From contig NZ_CP075189.1 in the NCBI RefSeq assembly GCF_020510565.1, positions 62,001 through 126,000 on the forward strand: a DNA stretch of 64,000 bases, written 5' to 3'. The translations under genes were made by a program, and so were the position numbers. Shown here piece by piece: positions 53,391 to 62,735 of this stretch. How positions within the stretch are numbered: the stretch's first letter is position 1; each line of letters opens with the position of its first letter. The notes beneath the pieces were generated by a model. The model was not told where the DNA came from. It searched no databases and saw nothing but the letters and a program-made list of their open reading frames with translations. Origin of the DNA: Ferribacterium limneticum. GTDB lineage: Bacteria > Pseudomonadota > Gammaproteobacteria > Burkholderiales > Rhodocyclaceae.

Positions 53391-54998
53391 TTACATCCGG
53401 AAAATGCCGAACTTCGTCTCTTCGGCCGGCGCGTTCATTGACGCCGACAGCCCGAGGCCGAGCACCCGCCGCGTATCGGCCGGGTCGATGATGCCGTCGT
53501 CCCACAGCCGCGCCGAGGCGTAGTAGGGATGGCCCTGTGTCTCATACTGCTCGCGGATCGGGTCCTTGAACGCCGCTTCCTCCTCGGCACTCCAGGTCTT
53601 GCCGGACGCCTCGATGCCGTCGCGCTTGACGGTGGCCAGCACGCCGGCCGCCTGCTCGCCGCCCATCACCGAGATGCGGGCGTTCGGCCACATCCACAGG
53701 AAGCGCGGGCTGTAGGCGCGGCCGCACATGCCGTAGTTGCCGGCGCCGAACGAGCCGCCGATGACGACGGTGAATTTCGGCACCTTGGCCGTGGCGACGG
53801 CCGTCACCATCTTGGCGCCATCGCGGGCGATGCCGCCGTTTTCGTATTTGCGGCCGACCATGAAGCCGGTGATGTTCTGCAGGAATACGAGCGGAATGCC
53901 GCGCTGGGCGCAAAGTTCGATGAAATGGGCGCCCTTCAGGGCCGATTCGCTGAACAGAATGCCGTTGTTGGCGACGATGCCGACCGGGTAGCCGTAAATC
54001 CGGGCGAAACCGCAGACCAGCGTGGTGCCGTAGCGGGCCTTGAACTCGTCGAAGTCGGAGCCGTCGACGATGCGGGCGATGATTTCGCGGACGTCGAAGG
54101 GCTTCTTCGAATCGGTCGGGATGACGCCGTAGAGTTCTTCGGCGGCGTAGGACGGTTCGACCGGCGTCGTCAGCGTGACTGGCGGCTGCTTCTTCCAGTT
54201 CAGATCCTTGACGATGCGGCGGGCGATGGCCAGCGCGTGGGCATCGTTCTCGGCCAGATGGTCGACGACGCCGGAAATGCGCGTATGGACGTCGGCGCCG
54301 CCGAGGTCTTCAGCCGAGACGACTTCACCCGTGGCGGCTTTCACCAGCGGCGGGCCACCGAGAAAGATCGTGCCCTGATTCTTGACGATGATCGACTCGT
54401 CGCACATGGCCGGGACGTAGGCGCCGCCGGCCGTGCACGAACCCATGACGGCGGCGATCTGCGGAATGCCGGCGGCCGACAGGTTGGCCTGGTTGAAGAA
54501 GATGCGCCCAAAGTGTTCCTTGTCCGGGAATACCTCGTCCTGCATGGGCAGGAAGGCCCCGCCGGAATCGACGAGATAGACGCAGGGTAGCCGGTTTTCC
54601 AGGGCGATTTCCTGGGCGCGCAGGTGTTTCTTGACGGTCAGCGGGTAGTAGGTGCCGCCCTTCACTGTCGCGTCGTTGGCGACGACCATGCATTCGACGC
54701 CATTGACCCTGCCTATGCCGGCGATCACCGAGGCCGCCGGCACATCGCCGCCGTACATGCCGTAGGCGGCGAACTGGCCGATCTCAAGGAACGGTGTGCC
54801 GGGGTCGAGCAGGCCGTTGACCCGCTCGCGCGGCAGCAGCTTGCCACGGGCCAGATGTTTCTGGCGCGCCGCTTCCGGGCCGCCGAGGGCGATCTTCTCG
54901 ACCTTTTCATGGAGGTCGGCGACGACCGTGGCCATGGCCGCCGCGTTGGCCTGGAAGTCGGCCGAGCGCGGGTTGAGTTGGGATTTCAGGATGGTCAT
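53391..54998 (-). CDS. liuB: Methylcrotonyl-CoA carboxylase, carboxyltransferase subunit
   Basis: 535 residues. Transfers the carboxyl group from biotin on LiuD to 3-methylcrotonyl-Co[34 protein letters not shown] near residue 48, [42 protein letters not shown] near 185, and [31 protein letters not shown] near 375 match the MCC-beta family. Starts 4 bp upstream of paiB end-to-end, so paiB is in the same transcript. Confidence 0.94.
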   Translation of the reverse strand: MTILKSQLNPRSADFQANAAAMATVVADLHEKVEKIALGGPEAARQKHLARGKLLPRERVNGLLDPGTPFLEIGQFAAYGMYGGDVPAASVIAGIGRVNGVECMVVANDATVKGGTYYPLTVKKHLRAQEIALENRLPCVYLVDSGGAFLPMQDEVFPDKEHFGRIFFNQANLSAAGIPQIAAVMGSCTAGGAYVPAMCDESIIVKNQGTIFLGGPPLVKAATGEVVSAEDLGGADVHTRISGVVDHLAENDAHALAIARRIVKDLNWKKQPPVTLTTPVEPSYAAEELYGVIPTDSKKPFDVREIIARIVDGSDFDEFKARYGTTLVCGFARIYGYPVGIVANNGILFSESALKGAHFIELCAQRGIPLVFLQNITGFMVGRKYENGGIARDGAKMVTAVATAKVPKFTVVIGGSFGAGNYGMCGRAYSPRFLWMWPNARISVMGGEQAAGVLATVKRDGIEASGKTWSAEEEAAFKDPIREQYETQGHPYYASARLWDDGIIDPADTRRVLGLGLSASMNAPAEETKFGIFRM

Positions 54999-55050
54999 GT
55001 CTCCTCGCTTCTTTTATGTGTGCGTTGCCTGAATTGCGATTTGGTAGGTG

Positions 55051-55650
55051 CTACAACTGCTTTTCCTCTTTGAGCCACTTGCTGACCGGATCAGGTCGGT
55101 AGGCAGTCATCGTGGCCAGCAGTTTTTCGATGTCGGTGTCGGCCAGCGCCATGGCCCGGTTCTGGGCGCGCAGGAAGCCTTCGGCTACGGCCTGGTCGAA
55201 CATGGCGAGCAGCGGGTCGTAGAAACCATTGACGTTGAGCAGGCCCATCGGCTTGGCATGGAAGCCGAGTTGGCCCCAAGTCAGGATTTCGCAGAATTCC
55301 TCGAAGGTGCCGAAGCCGCCAGGCAGGGCGATGAAACCGTCGGACAACTCGGCCATGCGTGCCTTGCGGGTGTGCATCGAATCGACGATCTCGATGCGCG
55401 TCAGCGCCCGGTGATCGACGGCGCGGCCGGCCACTTCCTTGCCCATCAGCGCCTCCGGGATGATGCCGATGACCGTGCCGCCCGCTTCCAGGCAGGCATC
55501 GGCGACGGCGCCCATGAGGCCGATGTTGCCGGCGCCATAGACCAGTTCGATGCCGCGGGCGGCAAGCAGGCGGCCGAGCTTTTCGGCTGCGGCGCGGTAG
55601 ACCGGGTTGCTGCCGGCGTTGGAGCCGCAGAAGACGCAGATTCGTTTCAT
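55051..55650 (-). CDS. LOG-family protein (TIGR00730; nucleoside 5'-monophosphate phosphoribohydrolase)
   Basis: 199 residues. ICVFCGSNAGSNPVYR at the N-terminus, GAGNIGLMGAVADACLEAGG near residue 45, and the LOG motif LPGGFGTFEEFCEILTWGQLG near residue 106. LOG enzymes release a base from nucleoside monophosphates such as cytokinin ribotides, or AMP. ATG 55650 is preferred because GAGGA lies just upstream. Within the minus-strand acyl-CoA region, after the DsbA-like gene. Confidence 0.9.
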   Translation of the reverse strand: MKRICVFCGSNAGSNPVYRAAAEKLGRLLAARGIELVYGAGNIGLMGAVADACLEAGGTVIGIIPEALMGKEVAGRAVDHRALTRIEIVDSMHTRKARMAELSDGFIALPGGFGTFEEFCEILTWGQLGFHAKPMGLLNVNGFYDPLLAMFDQAVAEGFLRAQNRAMALADTDIEKLLATMTAYRPDPVSKWLKEEKQL

Positions 55651-55657
55651 GAAATCC

Positions 55658-56272
55658 TCAGAAGCCACCGGTTTTCAGCCAGTGTTCGATCTGCGGCAGG
55701 CGGTCGGCGCCGAAGAAGGCTTCGCCGTCGATGATCACGTGCGGTGAGCCGAAGACGCCGGCGGCCAGCGCTTGCTCGCATTCGTCCTTGAGTCTGGCCT
55801 TGATTTCCGGACTTTTCATCGCGGCAGCCAGCGTGGCGCGATCGACGCCCAGCTTTTCGGCAATGTCGAGCACGGTGTCGGGCGAGGAAATGTCGAGGTC
55901 GTCGACGAAGAAGGCGCGATAGGTGGCGTGGGCAAACTGCCGGGCCAGCGCGCAGTCCTGGCCGTGCAGCCAATAATAGGCGCGGGCGGCGTTCTGTGTT
56001 GGCAGCGGGAAACGACTCGGCGGATTGAAGGGAATGCCCATGAAGCGCGCCGAGCGATGGAAGTCGTGCAGCATGTATTTGCCCTTGCTGCTGACGCCAT
56101 CGGCCGGTGGGCGCGAGCCGGTGGCCTGAAAAACGATGCCGAGCAGGATCGGGTGCCAGCGCACCTTGCGGCCGTATTGGGCGGCCAGGGCATCGATCTT
56201 TTCGCTGAGCAGATAGCCGTAGGGGCTGGAAAAATCGAACCAGAAGTCGATTGGGGGCTTGGCGTCGGTCAT
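55658..56272 (-). CDS. DsbA-family 2-hydroxychromene-2-carboxylate isomerase-like protein
   Basis: 204 residues, kappa-GST/DsbA fold. IDFWFDFSSPYGYLLSEKID at the N-terminus has SPYGY in place of a CxxC thiol motif. AGVFGSPHVIIDGEAFFGADRLPQIEHWL closes the fold near residue 165. HCCA isomerases are glutathione-dependent and act in aromatic breakdown; a wider role here is likely. ATG 56272 follows AGGAG; the longer upstream frame is not coding. Confidence 0.88.
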   Translation of the reverse strand: MTDAKPPIDFWFDFSSPYGYLLSEKIDALAAQYGRKVRWHPILLGIVFQATGSRPPADGVSSKGKYMLHDFHRSARFMGIPFNPPSRFPLPTQNAARAYYWLHGQDCALARQFAHATYRAFFVDDLDISSPDTVLDIAEKLGVDRATLAAAMKSPEIKARLKDECEQALAAGVFGSPHVIIDGEAFFGADRLPQIEHWLKTGGF

Positions 56273-56299
56273 CGTTTGTCTCCTGTTGGGGCTACGGTC

Positions 56300-56340
56300 A
56301 ATTTCATTTTTAGGGTTTTTTTCCGGTTGACCGTAGCAAT
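56300..56340 (+). repeat. Dispersed motif, copy 17 (intergenic)
   Basis: Tracts ATTTCATTTTTAGG and GTTTTTTTCC, core CCGGTTGACCGTAG at 56323-56336, then CAAT. A partial reverse core, GCTACGGTCAATTTC, begins about 30 bp before it (56291). Confidence 0.85.
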
Positions 56341-56349
56341 GGGGTTTGA

Positions 56350-57486
56350 CTACTCGTTGGCGATGCTGCGCCCGATGACCAGCCGCTGGATGTCGTTGGC
56401 GCCTTCGTAAATCTGGCAGATGCGCACGTCGCGGTAGATCCGTTCGACCGGGAAGTCGCTGGTGTAGCCGACGCCACCGTGGATCTGGATGGCGTCGGAA
56501 GCGATCTTCTCGGCGGCTTCGGAGGCGAACATCTTGGCCATCGAAGCTTCCTTCAAACACGGCTTGCCGGAGTCCTTGAGCTGGGCGGCGCGCCAGACCA
56601 TGAGGCGGGCGGCGTCGAGCAGGGTGTTCATGTCGGCCAGACGGAAATTGACGGCCTGGTGGTCGATGATAGCCACGCCGAAGGTGACGCGCTCCTTGGC
56701 GTAACGCACTGCCGCTTCAAACGCGGCGCGGGCCATGCCGATGCTCTGCGCGGCGATGCCGATGCGGCCGGCTTCAAGGTTGGAGAGGGCGATCTTGTAG
56801 CCTTCGCCTTCCTTGCCGAGCAGCGCCGAAGCCGGCACGCGGCAGTTTTCGAGAATGATCTGCACGGTGTCGGAGGCGTGCTGACCCATCTTGTCCTCGG
56901 TACGGCCGACGATGAAACCGGGCGTCGCGGTCGGGATCAGGAAGCAGGAAATGCCCTTCTTGCCGGCCGCCTTGTCGGTGACCGCGAAGACGATGGCCAT
57001 CTGGGCATGCTTGCCGGTGGTGATGAACTGCTTGACGCCGTTGAGCACGAAGGAGTCGCCATCGCGGTCGGCGCGTGTGGTGATCGCCGAGGCGTCGGAG
57101 CCGGTATGCGGCTCGGTCAGGCAGAAACAGCCGAGCTTTTCGCCGCGGGCCAGCGGTTTGAGCCATTCTTCCTTTTGCGCGTCGGTGCCGTATTTCATCG
57201 TGATGCCGCAGGCCAGCGAGTTCTGCACCGAGACGATGGTCGAGGTCGCACCGTCGCCGGCAGCGATTTCTTCGAGGGTCAGGACCAGCGACATGTAATC
57301 CATGCCGGCGCCGTCCCATTCCTCGGGGACGACCATGCCCAGCGCACCGAGTTCGCCGAGTTCCTTGAGCGCTTCGGCCGGGAAGGTGTGGTTGCGGTCC
57401 CAATCAGCAGCGAAGGGGGCGAGGCGCTCCTGCGCGAAGGCGCGCATAGTGTCGCGGATCATTTCCTGTTCTTGCGTGAGAATCAT
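56350..57486 (-). CDS. Acyl-CoA dehydrogenase
   Basis: 378 residues, FAD enzyme that introduces the 2,3 double bond in acyl-CoA. CFCLTEPHTGSDASAITTRA near residue 122, FITTGKHAQ, and catalytic Glu in CQIYEGANDIQRLVIGR near residue 362. Resembles short/branched-chain acyl-CoA dehydrogenases; separate from the liuA-type enzyme at 60935. The ATG overlaps the stop of the DMT transporter gene by 4 bp. Confidence 0.92.
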   Translation of the reverse strand: MILTQEQEMIRDTMRAFAQERLAPFAADWDRNHTFPAEALKELGELGALGMVVPEEWDGAGMDYMSLVLTLEEIAAGDGATSTIVSVQNSLACGITMKYGTDAQKEEWLKPLARGEKLGCFCLTEPHTGSDASAITTRADRDGDSFVLNGVKQFITTGKHAQMAIVFAVTDKAAGKKGISCFLIPTATPGFIVGRTEDKMGQHASDTVQIILENCRVPASALLGKEGEGYKIALSNLEAGRIGIAAQSIGMARAAFEAAVRYAKERVTFGVAIIDHQAVNFRLADMNTLLDAARLMVWRAAQLKDSGKPCLKEASMAKMFASEAAEKIASDAIQIHGGVGYTSDFPVERIYRDVRICQIYEGANDIQRLVIGRSIANE

Positions 57487-58376
57487 GCGGTTTTCTCCAG
57501 AGTATTTTTTTGTCGTGTGGTCAGCCAGACGCCGGCGATGACCAGCAGACCGCCGGCCAAGACGGCCGGGCGGAGCCGTTCGTCAAGCAGCAGCGCGGCC
57601 TGCAGGACGGCGAAGACGGGGACCAGATTGATGAAGACGGAGGCGTGGCCGGCACCGAGTTGATGCACGGCGGCGGTGAACCAGGTGTAGGCGATGGCCG
57701 TGCCGAACAAGGCGAGAAAGCCCATGCTGGCCCAGACGCGCCACGACCAGCCGGCCGGATCGATGTCACCTTGCCACAGCGCGGCCAGACCGAGCAGGAG
57801 GGCGCCGCTCAGGCTGGCGTAGAGCGTCGTCGCCAGCGCCGAGAAACAATGCGTCGCCTGCCAGCCGAGAAAGGTATAAGCCGCCCAGCTCGCCACGCAG
57901 CCGAGGATCAGCCATTCGCCGAGCCCGACCTCGCCGTTGATCAAGGCCAGCGGATCGCCGTTGCCGATCACCGTCAGGCAGCCGGCAAAGGCGATCAGGC
58001 TGCCGACAGCCTTGCGCGATGTCATGCGCTCCTTGCCGGTCAGCCAGGCCAGGATGACGATGACTACCGGGTTGAGCGCGACGACCAGCGCGCCGCGCCC
58101 GGCCGAAATGCGCTGCAGGCCGAAAAAGAAGCACAGGCCGTAGAGAAAGATGCCGAAAAACCCGAGCGCCCAGACCAGACCCCACTCCCGCCCGCCCTGC
58201 GGCAGCGGAATGCTGCCCTCGGACAGGAGCAGCACGCCGGCAACGATGGCGCCGGACAGCACGAAGCGCAGCGCGGCAATGGCCAGCGGTGCCGTCAGCT
58301 CCTGGGCAATGATGCGTCCAGCGATCCAGGTTCCACCCCAGAAAAACATCGCAGCGATCAGCTTGGCGTAGGTCAC
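57483..58376 (-). CDS. EamA/DMT-family transporter
   Basis: 297 residues with about ten membrane helices in two EamA repeats (LIAAMFFWGGTWIAGRII and LILGCVASWAAYTFLGWQA). FINLVPVFAVLQAALLLDERLRPAVLAGGLLVIAGVWL near the C-terminus is typical. Metabolite or amino-acid efflux is usual for the family; the substrate is unknown. Coupled to the acyl-CoA dehydrogenase gene. Confidence 0.9.
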   Translation of the reverse strand: MTYAKLIAAMFFWGGTWIAGRIIAQELTAPLAIAALRFVLSGAIVAGVLLLSEGSIPLPQGGREWGLVWALGFFGIFLYGLCFFFGLQRISAGRGALVVALNPVVIVILAWLTGKERMTSRKAVGSLIAFAGCLTVIGNGDPLALINGEVGLGEWLILGCVASWAAYTFLGWQATHCFSALATTLYASLSGALLLGLAALWQGDIDPAGWSWRVWASMGFLALFGTAIAYTWFTAAVHQLGAGHASVFINLVPVFAVLQAALLLDERLRPAVLAGGLLVIAGVWLTTRQKNTLEKTA

Positions 58377-58382
58377 AACGAC

Positions 58383-58486
58383 TCCTCCCCCTTCAAGGGG
58401 GAGGCTGGGAGGGGGATGGGTGCTGGTCTGCCATTGGCGACCGAATTACCCATCCCCACCCCAACCCTCCCCTTGAAGGGGAGGGA
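58383..58486. repeat. Imperfect inverted repeat with CCTCCCCTT hairpins
   Basis: Left arm has CCTCCCCCTTCAAGGGGGAG (58384-58403) followed by GGGAGGGGGATGGGT; right arm has ACCCATCCCCACCCC followed by CCCTCCCCTTGAAGGGGAGG (58465-58484). The arms are inverted relatives. Shares its hairpin with 49332-49352. It lies between thiolase and DMT transporter genes. Confidence 0.75.
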
Positions 58487-58510
58487 GTGGGTAGGCGACT
58501 CGATGGTCAC

Positions 58511-59701
58511 TTACAGCATTTCCACCGCGAGAGCCGTCGCTTCGCCGCCACCGATGCACAGGCTGGCGACACCCCGCTTCTTGCCGTACTTCCTGAGCGC
58601 GCCGAGCAACGTGACGACGATGCGGGCACCGGAAGCACCGATCGGGTGACCAAGCGCACAGGCGCCACCGTGGACATTGACCTTGGCCGGGTCGAGCTTG
58701 AGGTCGTGCAGCGAAGCCATGGTGACGACGGCGAAGGCTTCGTTGATTTCGAACAGATCGACCGATTCGGCAGTCCACCCGGTCTTGGCGAACAATTTCT
58801 GCATGGCGCCGACCGGAGCCGACGGGAAGAGGGCGGGCGTGCCGGCGTGCGTGGTGTGCGCAACGATGCGGGCAATCGGCTGCAGGCCGAGCTTGGCGGC
58901 TTGCGAAGCGCGCATGAGGACCATGGCGGCGGCGCCGTCGGAGATCGACGAGGAGTTGGCCGGGGTGACGGTCCCGTCCTTCTTGAAAGCTGGTTTCAAG
59001 GTCGGGACTTTTTCGACGTTGACCGCGAACGGGCCTTCGTCCTTGTCGATCACGACATCGCCCTTGCGGCCGGCAACGGTGGTCGGGGCGATTTCCCAGG
59101 CGAAGGAACCATTGTTGCTGGCTTCGATGGCGCGGGTCGTCGAACGGATGGCGAATTCGTCCTGCGCTTCACGCGTGAAACCGTAAGTGGTCGCGCATTC
59201 CTCGGCAAAGGTCCCCATCAGGCGGCCGCGGGTTTCCTTGGAATAAGCGTCTTCGAGGCCGTCCATGAACATGTGGTCGAACATCTGGCCGTGGCCGAGG
59301 CGATAGCCGCCGCGCGCCTTGGACAGCAGGTAGGGGGCGTTGGTCATCGACTCCATGCCGCCGACCACGGCGGCGCCATAGGAGCCAGCCAGGATGCCAT
59401 CGTGGCCGAGCATCGTTGCCTTCATGGCCGAGCCGCAGACCTTGTGGATGGTGGCGCAACCGGCCGAGAGCGGCAGACCTGCCTGCAATGCCGCCTGGCG
59501 GGCCGGGGCCTGGCCCTGGCCGGCTTGTAGCACGCAGCCCATGAGCACTTCCTCGATCAGGTTGGCGTCGATGCCGGCTCGCTCGACGGCGGCCTTGATG
59601 GCCACGGCGCCGAGATTGGCAGCGGTCAGGGCGCTGAAACCGCCTTGAAACGAGCCCATGGCGGTGCGGGCGGCGGAAACGATAACGATCGGGTCATTCA
59701 T
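58511..59701 (-). CDS. Acetyl-CoA C-acetyltransferase (thiolase)
   Basis: 396 residues. Condenses or cleaves acetoacetyl-CoA. Nucleophile Cys in TIHKVCGSAMKATMLG near residue 90, NVHGGACALGHPIGASGARIVVTLL near 345 and the catalytic CIGGGEATALAVE near 380. In this cluster it can take acetoacetyl-CoA from leucine breakdown to acetyl-CoA. Confidence 0.94.
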   Translation of the reverse strand: MNDPIVIVSAARTAMGSFQGGFSALTAANLGAVAIKAAVERAGIDANLIEEVLMGCVLQAGQGQAPARQAALQAGLPLSAGCATIHKVCGSAMKATMLGHDGILAGSYGAAVVGGMESMTNAPYLLSKARGGYRLGHGQMFDHMFMDGLEDAYSKETRGRLMGTFAEECATTYGFTREAQDEFAIRSTTRAIEASNNGSFAWEIAPTTVAGRKGDVVIDKDEGPFAVNVEKVPTLKPAFKKDGTVTPANSSSISDGAAAMVLMRASQAAKLGLQPIARIVAHTTHAGTPALFPSAPVGAMQKLFAKTGWTAESVDLFEINEAFAVVTMASLHDLKLDPAKVNVHGGACALGHPIGASGARIVVTLLGALRKYGKKRGVASLCIGGGEATALAVEML

Positions 59702-59733
59702 GCTGCTTTCTCCTTGCGTTGCTTGTTATGAAT

Positions 59734-60882
59734 TCAGGCGTCCAACGCTTTCAGTGCGGCGTCGTAACGGAAAGGCAAATCCTGCGGGTGGTCGACGGTG
59801 ATGCCGAGGTCGTGAATCAGGCCATCCTTGAGGCCGTAGATCCAGCCGTGGACGGTCAGCTGCTGGTCGCGCGCCCAGGCGTCCTGAACGACCGGGTTGT
59901 GGCAGACATTGACCACCTGCTCGAGCACGTTCAGTTCGCACAACCGGTCGTGGCGAAGTTCTTCGGGCAGGTTGTTGACGTTGGCCAGATGCTTGTTGTG
60001 CACGTCATGGACGTGGCGCAGCCAGAGGTCGACGACGCCAACCCGGGCCCGGTTGAGGGCGGCGAGCACGCCACCGCAGCCATAGTGGCCGACGACCATG
60101 ATGTGCTTCACTTTCAGCACATCGACGGCGTACTGAATGACCGACAGGCAGTTGAGGTCGGTGTGCACGACGACATTGGCGACGTTGCGATGGACGAAGA
60201 CTTCGCCCGGCAGCAGGCCGACGATCTGGTTGGCAGGCACGCGCGAATCGGAACAGCCGATCCACAGGAACTCCGGCGTCTGCAACTGTGACAGCTTGTC
60301 GAAATAATTTGGATCGACGGCTTGCATCTGGCCGGCCCAGGCGCGGTTGAAATCGAACAGGTGCGACAGGTTCTCGCTGCGAATTTCCTCTTCCGACCAA
60401 TTGTCGAGATCAAGGGCGAGGAACATCGTGCCTTCGACCGGCGTCTGGTAATAGTTCGGCGCCTCGGTGAAACCCAGCTCACGGTAGAGCTTCACGGCCA
60501 TGCGCATGTTGGGCAGGGTGTCGATGATCAGCTTGCGATAGCCGATCTCCTTGGCTGCCTTGATCGCGGCCAGGGCCAGTGCTGCGCCAACCCCGTGGCC
60601 GCGCTCTTCGGGCGCGACGTAGAGGCGTTTCATTTCGCAGACGCCTTCGCTGTCCGAGAGCGGGCGAACGCCGACGCAGCCAGCCGGACGGCCATCGACC
60701 TCGGCAAAGAACAGCCGGCCCTGCGGCGCGACATAGGTGCCGGGCAGGGAAGCCATTTCCTGGTCGAAGTTCTGGTACGACAGGTCGACGCCGAGCCAGG
60801 CCGCATAGTTGCGGAAATACTGGCGAACCTGCTCGAGGGCTTCGGTGTCGTCGGCGGTGAGGGTGCGTAGGGTAACGGGCAT
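59734..60882 (-). CDS. Fused GNAT acetyltransferase and beta-carbonic anhydrase
   Basis: 382 residues in one uninterrupted frame. Residues 1 to about 160 form a GNAT domain (MKRLYVAPEERGHGVGAALALAAIKAA is the acetyl-CoA-binding block). From about 170 a complete beta-carbonic anhydrase of the Can type follows: FLWIGCSDSRVPANQ, LFVHRN-like EVFVHRNVANVV, and VVGHYGCGGVLAAL hold the Cys/Asp/His/Cys zinc set. Carbonic anhydrase could supply bicarbonate to the LiuBD carboxylase; what the GNAT acts on is unknown. Start ATG 60882 (MPVTLRTL). Confidence 0.9.
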   Translation of the reverse strand: MPVTLRTLTADDTEALEQVRQYFRNYAAWLGVDLSYQNFDQEMASLPGTYVAPQGRLFFAEVDGRPAGCVGVRPLSDSEGVCEMKRLYVAPEERGHGVGAALALAAIKAAKEIGYRKLIIDTLPNMRMAVKLYRELGFTEAPNYYQTPVEGTMFLALDLDNWSEEEIRSENLSHLFDFNRAWAGQMQAVDPNYFDKLSQLQTPEFLWIGCSDSRVPANQIVGLLPGEVFVHRNVANVVVHTDLNCLSVIQYAVDVLKVKHIMVVGHYGCGGVLAALNRARVGVVDLWLRHVHDVHNKHLANVNNLPEELRHDRLCELNVLEQVVNVCHNPVVQDAWARDQQLTVHGWIYGLKDGLIHDLGITVDHPQDLPFRYDAALKALDA

Positions 60883-60934
60883 GCTGTGGGCTCCATGTTG
60901 CGGCGCCCCTGTCCGGAGCGCCGGCAGGAGCGTG

Positions 60935-62107
60935 TTATGCGGTTTCAGCGAAGAGTTCGCGACCAATCAGCATTCTACGGATTTCCGAGGTGCCTGCCCC
61001 GATCTCATAGAGCTTGGCATCGCGCCACAGGCGGCCGACCGGATACTCGTTGGTGTAGCCAACGCCACCCAGTGTCTGGATCGCTTCGCCTGCCATCCAG
61101 GTCGCCTTTTCGGCCGAATAGAGAATGGCGCCGGCGGCGTCCTTGCGCAGGGTGCGGGCGTGGTCGGTGGCATCGCAGGCCCGGCCGACGGCATAGACGT
61201 AGGCGCGGTTGGCCATCCAGGTCGAATACATGTCGGCGACCTTGCCCTGCATGAGCTGGAATTCGCCGATGGCCTGGCCGAACTGCTTGCGTTCGTGGAG
61301 GAAGGGCACGACGACGTCCATGCAGGCGGCCATGATGCCGAGCGGACCGCCACAGAGCACGGCGCGTTCGTAGTCGAGGCCGGACATCAGCACTTTGGTG
61401 CCGTTGCCGACACCGCCGAGGACGTTTTCTTCCGGCACTTCGCAGTCGTCAAAGAACAGCGGGAAGGTGTTCGAGCCACGCATGCCCAGCTTGTCGAGGT
61501 GGGTGCCGTGGCTGAAGCCGGTCATGCCCTTTTCGACGATGAAGGCAGTCATGCCCTTGGCGCCGGCGTTCATGTCGGTTTTGGCGTACACCACCAGCGT
61601 GTCGGCATCGCCACCGTTGGTGATCCACATCTTGGAACCGTTGAGGACGTAACGGTCGCCCTTTTTCTCGGCCTTGAGCTTCATCGAGACAACGTCGGAA
61701 CCGGCGCTCGGCTCCGACATCGCCAGCGCGCCGACGTGGTCGCCGGAAATGAGCTTGGGCAGATATTTCTGACGCTGGGCTTCGGTGCCGTTGCGACGGA
61801 TCTGGTTGACGCACAGATTCGAGTGGGCGCCGTAGGACAGGCCGATGGACGCCGAAGCGCGCGAGATTTCCTCGAGGGCGACGATGTGGGCAAGATAGCC
61901 CATGTTCGTGCCGCCGTATTCCTCGCCGGCCGTCATGCCGAGCAGGCCCATGTCGCCGAATTTCTTCCAGAGATCGGCCGGGAAGTGATTGATGCGGTCA
62001 ACTTCAGCGGCGCGCGGTGCGATTTCGGCATCGGCAAAAGCCTTCACCGCGTCACGCAGCAGGTTGATGTCTTCGCCGAGGCCAAAGTCGAGGCTGGGTA
62101 TGTTCAT
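60935..62107 (-). CDS. liuA: Isovaleryl-CoA dehydrogenase
   Basis: 390 residues. First committed step of leucine degradation, isovaleryl-CoA to 3-methylcrotonyl-Co[20 protein letters not shown] near residue 89 and [21 protein letters not shown] near 127 are typical of the enzyme; [21 protein letters not shown] near 268 holds the region of the catalytic Glu, and the end [19 protein letters not shown] fits. The LiuR gene and operator lie upstream. Confidence 0.93.
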   Translation of the reverse strand: MNIPSLDFGLGEDINLLRDAVKAFADAEIAPRAAEVDRINHFPADLWKKFGDMGLLGMTAGEEYGGTNMGYLAHIVALEEISRASASIGLSYGAHSNLCVNQIRRNGTEAQRQKYLPKLISGDHVGALAMSEPSAGSDVVSMKLKAEKKGDRYVLNGSKMWITNGGDADTLVVYAKTDMNAGAKGMTAFIVEKGMTGFSHGTHLDKLGMRGSNTFPLFFDDCEVPEENVLGGVGNGTKVLMSGLDYERAVLCGGPLGIMAACMDVVVPFLHERKQFGQAIGEFQLMQGKVADMYSTWMANRAYVYAVGRACDATDHARTLRKDAAGAILYSAEKATWMAGEAIQTLGGVGYTNEYPVGRLWRDAKLYEIGAGTSEIRRMLIGRELFAETA

Positions 62108-62138
62108 GGTTTGTCTCCGTTATCGATTTATTTTTGAA

Positions 62139-62681
62139 TTACTTTTCGGTCTTGCCGTGCATGTTGTCGCCCTGCTCGGGCGACCCGTCAATATGGCTTG
62201 CGCGAATACTTGAATCGCTGCGCTCGCCGCCCGCCGAGGCGGACTTCTCGCTACGCACCACGGTCATGATGGTCTGCTGCATCAGCGCACAAAGCGTTTC
62301 CCGCCCGTCTTTCACAGCGAAGACTTCGGCCTGGGTGATGATCAACGTCTTGCCCGGGCGTACCACCTTGCCGCGGGCGATGAGCTTCTCGCCGTCGGCC
62401 GGGGCGACCAGATTCATCTTGAATTCGACGGTGAGCACCGAGGCGGTTTCCGGCACGACGGTCATTGCCGCATAGCCGGCCGCCGAATCGGCAATCATGC
62501 CGACGACGCCGCCATGGACAAAACCGTGCTGCTGCTCGACACCCGTCCAGTGCGGCAGGTGGATCTCCGTCCGGCCGTGTTCGATGACCGGCATCGTCGC
62601 CTGGATCAGTTCCATGGCGTTCTGGCGGGCAAAGCTGGCGCTGACGCGCTCGGCAAAGTGGTGATCGACGATTTTGGTCAT
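62139..62681 (-). CDS. PaaI-family hotdog thioesterase
   Basis: 180 residues. Hotdog fold with WTGVEQQHGFVHGGVVGMIADSAAGYAAM near residue 45 (HGG and Asp expected to be catalytic) and VEFKMNLVAPADGEKLIARGKVVRPG. Hydrolyses acyl-CoA thioesters. First structural gene after the LiuR palindrome, whose end is 20 bp upstream of this ATG. The last 40 residues are outside the core domain. Confidence 0.88.
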   Translation of the reverse strand: MTKIVDHHFAERVSASFARQNAMELIQATMPVIEHGRTEIHLPHWTGVEQQHGFVHGGVVGMIADSAAGYAAMTVVPETASVLTVEFKMNLVAPADGEKLIARGKVVRPGKTLIITQAEVFAVKDGRETLCALMQQTIMTVVRSEKSASAGGERSDSSIRASHIDGSPEQGDNMHGKTEK

Positions 62682-62700
62682 AGGTGGTGATTGTATTTAC

Positions 62701-62718
62701 GTTGACGTTAACGTCAAC
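62701..62718. promoter_or_regulatory. LiuR operator (perfect palindrome) of the liu operon
   Basis: GTTGACGTTAACGTCAAC is perfectly symmetric. On the minus strand it overlaps a TTGACG -35 box spaced 16 bp from TACAAT. MerR-family activators bind such sites between the boxes, and LiuR is encoded immediately upstream. Confidence 0.82.
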
Positions 62719-62735
62719 TAAAGATCAAACATTTT

